This document shows, one piece after another, positions 1-25,033 of a stretch of DNA of 64,000 nt. The translations under genes and the position numbers were made by a program. Position 1 is the stretch's first letter. Each line of letters opens with the position of its first letter. Location of the stretch: contig JBAMJR010000009.1 of the NCBI GenBank assembly GCA_038501785.1, forward strand, positions 5,696,001-5,760,000, given 5' to 3'. Below the pieces are notes generated by a model. The model searched no databases. It was not told the origin of the DNA and was given only the letters and a program-made list of their open reading frames with translations. The stretch comes from Myoxocephalus aenaeus. Taxonomy: Eukaryota; Chordata; Actinopteri; Perciformes; Cottidae.

Positions 1-15514
<15,514 letters not shown>

Positions 15515-15739
15515 GTTTACGGCTCGGATAGCAGTCTGTGGAGCCTAAGATGACATGATACGGCAGTCTGTCTGCTGTGGAGCAAATCAGTAGGAAGTGA
15601 ATGCACCACATGACAGGACATCACATGACTCTCGTGATGCTGACTGATGCCGCCTTCAGGGTCTGTGGGAGAAACGGGTATTCTGAACAAGACATCAAGT
15701 GATTTACTCTGGGGGCCATCACATGGGCACTTTACATGG
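15515..15739. other. igf2r 5' flank
   Basis: Sequence between the igf2r start codon and the first hAT element, where the 5' UTR and promoter would be expected. I see no convincing TATA box on the igf2r strand. Confidence 0.4.
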
Positions 15740-15747
15740 GTATAAAT

Positions 15748-17295
15748 CAGGGGTATTCAACTAAAATTCTGCGAGGTCCAGTTCGAGAGAATTTCCTCAT
15801 GCAAAGGTCCGGAACATCATAATAATGTCAAATTTATGCTCTATGATTTTGTGCCATATGTATTGAAGTAGCCAACAGTTGTATTAACGTATGTATGTAG
15901 TCAACAACTAACTGTCAAATTAAATAAAGAAAGTTCAATTGGATAACATCTAAACAATATTTATTATTACAGATTTCCAATTTAACTGGAATAATTATAA
16001 ATAATACATACTCTAATAATACATACATCATCTTTTATTTCAAGTAAAATAAAGGCTGGATTCAAAACAGAAAGCTTTTGAAAAATGTGACTATATAAAT
16101 TAAATGAATAAATGTAATTTATTATTTTAGAAAAAATAATTTAATAATTGTCATGCAGCTTCAAATTCAGTTTATTCAGGCGTCAAGTGATGTCAATCAA
16201 AAGAGCCAAGATACTATATTATTGTCATCTAAAAAGAGAAATGTGTGTTCAGAGACTTCACCTGGGTATTAAACCTCTTTACCTGGTTATTATACCACTT
16301 GTTTCAGCTCATTTCTCCTCTCTCTTAACCTCATTGTTGGTCAGTTAGTTCATGTGTTAGGGTTCTGATCATATTCATTCATGTGTTAGGGTTCTGATCA
16401 TATTCATTCATGTGTTAGGGTTCTGATCATATTCATTCATGTGTTAGGGTTCTGATCATATTATTCATGTGTTAGGGTTCTGATCATATTCATTCATGTG
16501 TTAGGGTTCTGATCATATTCATTCATGTGTTAGGGTTCTGATCATATTCATTCATGTGTTAGGGTTCTGATGATATCCATTCATGTGTTAGGGTTCTGAT
16601 CATATTCATTCATGTGTTAGGGTTCTGATCATATTAATTAATGTGTTAGGGTTCTGATCATATTCATTCATGTGTTAGGGTTCTGATCATATTAATTAAT
16701 GTGTTAGGGTTCTGATCATATTGGGCTCTTAGGTTTATTTTCTGTGCCTTAATTTCGGATGTGAGTCGGTCCGTTTGCTCTAAAGATGTGTGCTTTGTTT
16801 CGTGGTGGTGCTTCACATCAATGCTTCAAATATCGCTGAACATGAGACATGCTGCTCTTGAACTGGTTGTGTGAATAATAAACATATAACAGTCTGTCCA
16901 TTCCTGGTTAAAGGCTCTGGTCAAGATGTCTACATTTATCTTTTTGGAACACCAAGTGAAATAACTTCTGACTCACGACGGACTTTTTCCAACTACCGGG
17001 TCTCTCTCCTCCCGTGTGTGAAGATCTCATTTGAGTCGAGGGCGGGGCTTAACGGAATACACACATGCGATTGGTCGAGTAGGATCAAGTGAGGATTTAC
17101 AAGGCGTGTGATTGGTTGGTGTGTTTCCTGGACCGAGAGGTCGCAAAGGCAGGAAAAGTTTCGCCGGTGAAATAGAAGCGAGCCATCAACAGTTAATAAT
17201 TCAGTAATAATAATAATTGGTTTTCGGTCAAGGGTCCAGAAACAACGGCGTCTGGGTCCGGACCCGGACCGCGGTCCGCCTGTTAGTGACCCCTG
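15748..17295. mobile_element. Non-autonomous hAT-type element with 8-bp target duplication
   Basis: Flanked by perfect direct repeats GTATAAAT (15740-15747 and 17296-17303). Termini are CAGGGGTATTCAAC and, reverse-complemented, CAGGGGTCACTAAC, so the inverted repeats are short and imperfect, as in hAT elements. The 1,548-bp body has no transposase frame and contains a 13-copy minisatellite at 16350-16722. It sits upstream of igf2r. Confidence 0.85.
16350..16722. repeat. Minisatellite, about 29-bp unit x 13, inside a hAT element
   Basis: Thirteen copies of a unit containing GTGTTAGGGTTCTGATCATA, differing mainly in a short AT-rich tail (ATTCATTC, ATTAATTA or ATTATTC). Each unit carries one TTAGGG, but the spacing is 29 bp, so this is not a telomere tract. 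Confidence 0.95.
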
Positions 17296-17736
17296 GTATA
17301 AATGATAAGTAGTAACTAATACAACATCTAAAGATGAGGCATTTTCTATTATAGAATATGTCTACCGTCATCATGGCACCTGAATGCAGCATTATTGATG
17401 ACGAGGACATGTCATTCAGGTGTTTGCCATTTAAAGGAAGAGGTATGCTGCTTTTCCAGTTCCGTGTCAGTAATACCTGAATGCAGCATTGCATCACCAT
17501 AACTATCCTTAACCATCGATATAACATTAGCATTTAATTATAATGTCTTTATAGAGTTTGTGAAGAGTCAGTCCTCAGTTTGGGAGAAAGATTCCGCTTC
17601 CTGTACGAACCACCTCGGGGCAAAAATACACACAAATTTGAATGGAGCCTTCAGGTGTCGCATTGCGCCCTCTAGTGGCCATGACGGACCACAACAACAA
17701 CTCTCACTCAATTTATTCAAAGCCAGTTGTCTAAAC

Positions 17737-18988
17737 CAGTGATTGTCAACCACTGTGCCGCGGCACACCAGTGTGCCTTGAGAGATCATCAGGTGTGCCG
17801 TGGGAAAATGTCCAATTTCACTTAATTGGTCCCAAAAAATATTATTTAGTTGCCGCAAATGATTTTCCATTGTTGAGCGTCTGAGCTGCAATATAGTGGC
17901 TGGCAGAGTAATATAGAACAGGTCTGCACCTTGTTCTGCTATTAAACAAACTAAACGGCCCTATGTTATTGATCGTATCTACACAGCATGTCATTTCTGG
18001 GTCGCGTCTATACAACTCTGCTCTGCTCTGTGTCGCGCACGCGCAGTTCCGCCTGATGCGCTGCGCACAGGTGAGACACAGCGGAGAGAGAGACAGAGAG
18101 CGGCGAAAAATATGTCGCGTGCTTTTCACAATGGGATTTGCTGCTGAAGCTATCAGTATTTTAAGATATGAGCTCTCACTTTTAAAGACCAACAGTTCAT
18201 GTATTTGCAGGTCAAGACAAACAGCCTGGAGCTCCATCAATGACGTTTCTAACTTAGAGAGGCTCTGGAAATATTCTTCCAAAAGCCTGAAAAACACCCT
18301 GCAGTGATAAAGCCTGCACACTTTGTGGTCGTCATTAAAATAAATGAACACCATGTTTCCTTTAAGTCAGTATTTATCAAACTGGGGCGGTATTTATTAC
18401 AGGTGTGGCGCAAGAGGAAATGCTGGTTTTAAATGTTCACCGTCCACCGTTAACAGGTTACGCTTGCGCATGCGCCGATTCTTGGCATTTCGCCAAAAGC
18501 CGATCTTTATGAGATCTCTGTGAGGTCGGCTTTCTGCTGTTGTGTCTCTCATCATTGAGCATGAATTGAGAACCGTATCAAATCTACAACCCCGTTTTAA
18601 AAAGATTTGTAGAGGAAAGCAGCCACTAATACTGATACAACGTGATGCTCACACATCTGCACTCATTCCGTTTTGTTTTGCAATAGCTTATTGTTTCCCA
18701 CAATAAGCTATTTAGTAGTAACTAAATATTAGTTCTTTTTTGCATAACTTTATTTTCATTTTTCTAACAAAGTGATAACACTTTTTTTGTTTTGTCTGAT
18801 GGAGCAATCTGGTTTACTTGAAACACTGAATACTCTTCCATGCCAGTAGGTAGCGCAATAATGATCTACCATACATGCTGTGTTATGCTACAATGTGACG
18901 TTTTGTAACTTTTTAGGTTGTTGGTGTGCCGCGGGATTTTTTTATTGTAGAAAATGTGCCGCGACTCAAAAAAGGTTGAAAAACACTG
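17737..18988. mobile_element. Second hAT-type element with 8-bp target duplication
   Basis: Flanked by perfect GTCTAAAC repeats (17729-17736 and 18989-18996). Left end CAGTGATTGTCAACC; right end reverse-complemented CAGTGTTTTTCAACC, so about 12 of 15 bases match. Subterminal TGTGCCGCGGCACA and GTGCCGCG motifs occur at the two ends. The 1,252-bp body has no transposase I can recognise. Confidence 0.87.
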
Positions 18989-18996
18989 GTCTAAAC

Positions 18997-19655
18997 AGTG
19001 TTGGATATTTAGCTATTTTCCCATCAGTTATATTCTGACTTGAGGAAAAAGCTGTAATCCTTTATTCATTCTTGACTCTGGACATGTTTGCTTTTCCAAT
19101 GCCCTTCTTTACATTATTTAATAATAATAATAAAAAACATTAAAACAGCTCCTCAAGAGCCGTCAGGGCCTTTTGTTTGGAGCCTTTAGAGGGGTACCCA
19201 ATAAATACTCGGGGATAGTGCAGTTACATGGGCAACCTTTTAGACCACCACAACTCCCCTCCCCACAACAAGAGCATGAGAACAATATTTAGATCATTTC
19301 TCTTTTTGATCAAAACAATTATTACACAATGTATTTAAAGCTAATATGTGTGCGGCTTCCAGAGTTTTAGTTAGCCAAATTAAGTCATTCAAAGTGAGTT
19401 TTATTTAATGAAATGCCCTCTTTGAGTCTCCCCAGAGTGGGGGGGATGGCTTAATTATCATGTACGTACTTGTATGTATATGACAATAGAAATAAAAAAA
19501 AATGTAAAGTACATTACCATGTCAAGTAGGTAAGAGAGTTGAAGAGGATTAAAAAAAATGTAAACATTTGTGCATTTTACAAAAATGTGTTATTGTAACG
19601 TGTCGAATCAGATGTTGGACACATAACTATTAAGACTTTAGGATTATTATTTTTT
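18997..19655. other. Spacer, no gene seen
   Basis: AT-rich sequence between the second hAT element and the LINE insertion. No coding or RNA features are apparent. Confidence 0.5.
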
Positions 19656-19731
19656 TTAACCCAATAGTGAATCCATCCTCACACCTGGAAAGCCACATCC
19701 AGGTGTGAGGATGGATTCACTATTGGGTTAA
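19656..19731. repeat. Perfect 33-bp palindrome at the LINE 5' junction
   Basis: Arms 19656-19688 and 19699-19731 are exact reverse complements around a 10-base loop. The left arm contains the LINE target duplication (19675-19687); the right arm is an inverted copy of that flank joined to the LINE 5' end. Confidence 0.95.
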
Positions 19732-19928
19732 AGGTTAACACACGAGGTTTCGTGAGAAAATCGCGACCTCCGACGAGACGTCGGAGGTCACGATTTCCGG
19801 TCCGGTGTGACACGCGGTGGAGAGCGGCGGTACAGTTGTGGGAGGTTTCGTGAGGCATTCAGCGATTTTTTGGAGTGGGCGGTTGGCATAAACTGGTTTG
19901 TGACTGGGTTAGGGTGGCAAATCAGGAA

Positions 19929-20402
19929 ATGGATGGGGATGATGATGGGGATACGGATGGCTGGACTCCAGTCCCTAGAGGGAAAGGAGGACAAAAGAAG
20001 GGAGAGAACAGGCAGAGGGAGGAAAGTATGAAGGGTAGTCAACAGCTGAAGAGAGGCTTGGAGGGTAACAGTTCTGATGAAGGGAATAGAGTGGTTTACA
20101 AGAAGACGGTGATGGGGGAATTTAAAATAATCCTTAAATTCCGAAAGGAAGATGAGCATGTCGGTTTTAGCCCGATAGCCCTGTCTAGGGAAGTGAAAAA
20201 AAAGATCGGAGAGGTGGAAATGGCTAAAGTCCTGAGGGATGGAAACTTGTTGATAATATGTAAAACGGAAGAACAGAAAAATAAAGCTATGCTAGTAGAA
20301 AGCGTATGTAAGAAAATGATAAGTGAGAAAAGATTGTTGGGTGAGAATCGAGTGACACGTGGGGTGATAACAGGTATTCCTGTTGATGAGGATAACTCAT
20401 AA
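19929..20402 (+). pseudogene. LINE ORF1, N-terminal part (gag-like), truncated by internal deletion
   Basis: From ATG 19929 the frame begins with an acidic stretch (MDGDDDGDTDGWTPV) and a Lys/Arg-rich segment, then a domain typical of nucleic-acid-binding ORF1 proteins. It stops at 20400-20402 just after GIPVDEDNS, where related ORF1 proteins continue into CCHC zinc knuckles. The rest resumes in another frame from about 20401. Confidence 0.75.
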
Positions 20403-20802
20403 TTGTGGGGGACAGCACAGGGTGACATATGGAGGATGTGAAGTCAGGAAGAGGGCTGTGCAAATCCAGCAGGTAAAAACAGGAAACAACATAAACTATT
20501 CAGAGGCTGTGAAGAGGGTACAAGGACGAATGGAAATGAATGAGACACCAAACCAAGATTTAAGAACAGAGGCAGGTTTGTCCGAGGAATCCGATACAGC
20601 ACTGACGGTGGAGAAGTTGATCCTGTTTATGGCATATGTGATCAATTGTACCGACCAAGTCAAACACAAAACGGAAAAAATTAAAATAATAGTGAGGGGA
20701 GCGGAGAAATTTTTTGGTCTAAAAGGGGCATCCTGGGAGGATATTAACAAAAGACTTGGAGACGACGGGAAGCCAGGAGGCTCAGGGGATAGGACAGTAT
20801 GA
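20401..20802 (+). pseudogene. LINE ORF1, C-terminal remnant after the deletion
   Basis: This frame starts inside what looks like the last zinc knuckle (HNCGGQHRVTYGGC), then reads EVRKRAVQIQQVK and ends at 20802. It is +1 relative to the first ORF1 part. ORF2 begins at 20799, so stop and start overlap by four bases, a usual LINE arrangement. Confidence 0.72.
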
Positions 20803-23258
20803 TGGTACTACAGTGGAACGCAAGAAGCTTGTTATCGAATGGCCAAGAGTTCAAAGGATTCATTGAAAACCTAAAAAAGAAACCAGAAATTATATGTGTT
20901 CAGGAAACGTGGCTTAAACCAGCACTAGAGTTTCTTATTAAAGGATATAATAGTATTCACAGGGATAGAGCGGGGGATAATGGAGGAGGAGGGGGCTGCA
21001 TAATATTTATAAAACAAGGAATTCAGTATAAAGTTTTGGGGAAAGGAACACAGCTGGAATATGTGATAATTGAAGTTTGGACAAGAGAAGGAAGGATGAG
21101 AATAGTAAACTTTTATAACCAATGTAAGAAACTGTCTATTGAATTACTGGAGGAATTAGCAGTACATTTAGAAGGGAAACTGATATGTTGTGGAGATTTT
21201 AATGCTCACAGCACATTATGGGGTAGTGGAAATGATGGAAATGGAAAGGTTATAGAAGAGTTAATGGAGAGGAAAAATCTTGTATGCTTAAATAATGGAA
21301 CTGCGACCAGATGTAACATAAGAACAGGAACAGAGTCTGCTATTGACCTTACTTTGGTGTCAGATTCACTGGCAAGTATTAGCTCTTGGGAAGTCATTAG
21401 AGGAACAACAATAGGAAGTGACCACTATCCAATAAGGATTAAAATAGGGCGGAGTCTGGAAGAAAACGAGACAGAAGTGCCACACAAATGGTCTTTTAGC
21501 AGCGCTGACTGGGAGAAATTTAGAAGGGTCAGTGATCAAGAAATGGAGAAAGTTTGTGTCAGTGAGGATGTAGATGAGCTAAATGAGTCTATATGTCAAG
21601 CAATTCTAGAGGCGGCAAAGCAGTCCATGCAGAAGAAGGGAGGGAAGCACAAAAAGAAGATCGTACCCTGGTGGACAAAAGAATGCGATGAAGCAATTAA
21701 ATCTCGAAATAAAGCATTTAAAGTATTAAAAAAGAATCATAGTTTTCAAAATCTTATTGTATATAAAAAGTTACAAGCAAATGTTAGGAGGAGAATAAAA
21801 AATGCAAAGAAAGACTTTTGGAGGAAATTTTGTGACTCAATAGGAAGGGAGACAAAAATTGGTAAAGTATGGAAAATGATAAAAAGAATGAACGGGATTA
21901 AAAGAGAGTTTGGGTATCCAGTCCTAAATGATGGGGAAACAACAGCAGTGAGAGATGAGGAGAAAGCTGAGATGTTGGCACAAACTTTTGTCAACATCCA
22001 TAGTTCAGGCAATATTGGTGAAGAGGGCAAAAGGGGGAGGGAAACTACAATGGTGGAGAATGAAGATGTTTTACGGCAAGAGGAAGAGACTAGTAATCTG
22101 CTAAACAAGCCTTTCACAAAGACGGAATTCAGGAGATGTCTAAAGAAAACGAAAATGTCAGCACCAGGCAAGGATCAAATCAGCTACATCATGTTAAGAC
22201 ATTTAGGGGAATCATCTCAGGATCTACTGCTGGAGCTATATAATAAAGTTTGGGAGGGTGGGAAATTGCCTAAAAGTTGGAAGGAGGCCATTATAGTCCC
22301 GATACACAAGCCAGGTAAAGAGTGCACCAACCCAGGGAATTATAGACCAATAGCGTTAACTTCAAATATCTGCAAAACAATGGAGAAAATGATAAATGAA
22401 AGATTAACATATCATGTAGAAAGTAAAGGATATTTATCCAAATATCAGAGTGGTTTCAGGAAAGGGAGAAATACAATAGATCCGGCTTTAAGTTTGGAAC
22501 ATGAAATTAGAAAAGCACAAGTAAACAAAGAAAGTGTGGTAGCGGTCTTCTTTGACATAGAAAAGGCATATAATATGATGTGGAGAGAAGGGTTATTAAT
22601 TAGAATTTGCAAGTTGGGTGTTAAGGGTCGAATGTATAGATGGATAAAAGATTTTTTATTAAACAGATTCATAGTAGTCAGAGTTGGAGAGAGCTATTCA
22701 GGAAAGTATGGCATCGAAAACGGAACTCCTCAAGGGAGTATAGTCAGTCCGTTACTATTTTCCATAATGATAAATGAGGTGTTCAGTGAAGTAGAAAATG
22801 ACATGGGATTATCACTATTTGCGGATGATGGGTCAATTTGGAAGAGGGGAAGAAATGTGGAATTCATAGTAAAGAAGCTGCAGAGAGCCATCTGTAAAGT
22901 AGAAGAGTGGTCATATAAATGGGGTTTTAAATTTTCAGCAGAAAAAACAAAAACAATGTTCTTTACAAGGAGACAAATTGGTAGTGATGTAAAACTAAGA
23001 CTATATAATCACGAATTGGAAAGAGTAAAACACTTTAAATTTTTGGGTTTGTGGTTTGACGAAAGGATCACATGGGCTGTACATATTAAAAAAGTAGAGG
23101 ATAAATGTAAGAAAGTGTTAAATATAATGAGGTGTTTGGTGGGAAGGGAATGGGGGGCAGATAGAACTGCTTTGAAAGCAATATACATTGGATTAATTCG
23201 ATCTATATTGGATTATGGGTGTGTGGTGTATGGCATCATCACTAAAACAATTAGATAA
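20799..23258 (+). pseudogene. LINE ORF2, endonuclease and reverse transcriptase part
   Basis: Encodes about 819 residues. AP-endonuclease motifs come first: LQWNARSL, QETWL, CGDFNAHS, SDHYPI. The RT follows: NYRPIALTSNICKTMEKMI, YQSGFRKGRNTIDPAL, catalytic FFDIEKAYN, NGTPQGSIVSPLLFS and FADDGS. All catalytic aspartates are present. The frame ends prematurely after VVYGIITKTIR because of a frameshift between about 23225 and 23245, and the reading continues in the frame beginning 23215. Confidence 0.92.
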
Positions 23259-24531
23259 AATCCAATATCAGGCCATGAGAATATGCACCGGTGCTTTTAA
23301 GACAACTCCAACGGCAGCACTACAGGTGGAAATGGGGGAAATGCCTCTAGAGTTACGAAGAACACAGTTGGCATTAACCTATTGGGCGAATCTTCGGGGC
23401 CACAGTGAAGAACATCCAACTCAGGAAACCTTAAGACCCTGCTGGGAGAAGGAGAGAAGGGAGACAAGAAGCTTTGGATGGACAGCAGCACAGAAAGCAA
23501 AAGAAATGAACATTGACAAATTAAACTTCAGTCCAACAGTTCCATTGCCAGCAGTAGCACCGTGGATACTTCCTGAGGCAACAGTAGACTTGACTTTACT
23601 TAAACAGAAGAACAAGGATAGAGGGGGTACGGTTAATGTGCATACAATTCAGACACACATCGACAATTACCACAGTTATGTCCAGATCTACACAGACGCA
23701 TCAAAGAATTCAGAAAATAAAGTAGGAATAGCAGTTATAGTGCCAGAATTTAACATAAAAATAGGGAAAATGATTACAGAGGGTGTATCGGTGTACACAC
23801 GGGAAATGCTGGCAATAATGTTTGCACTACAATGGGTAGAGGATACAAGACCATTAAGGTCGATCATTTGTTCAGACTCCAGTGCATCACTAGACAGCTT
23901 ACAGTACAGTCATTCAGACAGTAGACCGGACATCCTTATTGAAATGGAGCAAATATTATACAGGATTCAGATGATGGGTATGACAGTGGTGTTAGTATGG
24001 GTGCCTGCACATGTGGGGGTTAAAGGAAATGAAATGGCGGATAGAGTGGCAAAAGAAGCCGCAAAGAGTGGCTCAAGAGTTGAAGTCAACTTCAGTAAAT
24101 CAGAGGCCAAGGGGATTATTAAAAAGAGGTTAAATGAAAGGTGGCAGAAGCAATGGGAGGAGGACAGAAAAGGGCGATGGTTTTACAGAGTCCAGAGGAA
24201 AGTGGGGGGAATGAGATGGGCAGGAGGGAACAGGAGAGAGGAAACCGTCATTTCAAGGCTGCGATTTGGACACACTGGGCTGAACGGCATGCTATGGAAA
24301 ATAGGGAAACATGACACGGGAAGATGTGACTATTGTGGGCAGGTAGAAACAATCGAACATGTTATTCTACACTGTCAGAGGTATGCGAATGAAAGGAGAC
24401 AGCTAGTTGGAGTCCTCGGCAAGGAGGGGGTACGGTTGGATATGGCATGTGTGCTGCAAGGAAACTCCAGTGGGTGCTATAAAGCACTATTGCAGTATCT
24501 TAGGATAACAAGGATTATTGAAAGAATATGA
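23215..24531 (+). pseudogene. LINE ORF2, RNase H and CCHC part, out of frame with the RT
   Basis: After the frameshift the product continues with LDKIQYQAMRICTGAFKTTP, the usual segment after the RT thumb. RNase H has its four acidic positions: IYTDAS, TREMLA, ICSDSSASLDS, KGNEMADRVAKEAA. A terminal zinc motif reads CDYCGQVETIEHVILHC. Stop is at 24529-24531. The methionine at 23215 is incidental, not a real start. Confidence 0.92.
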
Positions 24532-24834
24532 GCCCTAGGTTTATTTATTTTGGTTGGTTAGTTATGATTTGGTTTGTTGAAGCTTTTTTTTTTTTTTGTT
24601 GTTTGTTGTTTTTGTTGTTTTTGTTTGTTGTGGGTTGTTGTTGTCATTGGTTAGTTTATTTAGTAGTGTGATATGTTGATAGGGCAAGTTGTAGACATCC
24701 TGATCCACACTCCATACCAGTTGGTGGCAGTAATGCACCAAACAGTTGTTTGCCAACCGCCAATAAACCTCAAAGAAGAAGAAGAAGAAGATCCTCACAC
24801 CTGCACCCAATAGAACAGAACCATGACAACAGAA

Positions 24835-24890
24835 AGAAAGAGCCAAGTATAACGACACGCAGGTGTGTGTCGTTATACTTGGCTCTTTCT
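24835..24890. repeat. Perfect 24-bp palindrome just beyond the LINE 3' end
   Basis: Arms 24835-24858 and 24867-24890 are exact reverse complements (AGAAAGAGCCAAGTATAACG...) around an 8-base loop, 31 bp past the target duplication. Confidence 0.93.
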
Positions 24891-25033
24891 CCAGTCCAGT
24901 CTGGAGCTCATAATCAGGGTGATGGATCACACCTGCTCAGCGAGCCTGCAGGTGATCAGATCTCCTCAAGAAAAAGGCCGGCCGAGGAGCTTTGTGTTCA
25001 CAGCTCCTGTCTTGGTTGAGGTCGAGATTCACT

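Larger units (their letters stand above)
19732..24790 (+). mobile_element. LINE retrotransposon, I/Nimb-type with RNase H, near full length but defective
   Basis: Order of parts: 5' UTR with a hairpin (19759-19795), ORF1 (split), ORF2 with endonuclease, reverse transcriptase, RNase H and a terminal CCHC motif (split), 3' UTR and a (GAA)n tail at about 24774-24790. A 13-bp target duplication ATCCTCACACCTG lies at 19675-19687 and 24791-24803. The 3' end (GGTGGCAGTAATGCACCAA) is common to many fish LINEs and SINEs. One ORF1 deletion and one ORF2 frameshift make the copy non-functional, yet the long open frames suggest a recent insertion. RNase H after RT places it in the I superclade; the exact family is inferred. 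Confidence 0.93.

Noticed and set aside
16350..16722. Interstitial telomere repeat
   Set aside because: TTAGGG occurs only once per 29-bp unit and never in tandem.
17842..18354. 170-codon minus-strand frame inside the second hAT element
   Set aside because: No hAT transposase motif (no BED finger or dimerisation domain) and no resemblance to any protein I know.
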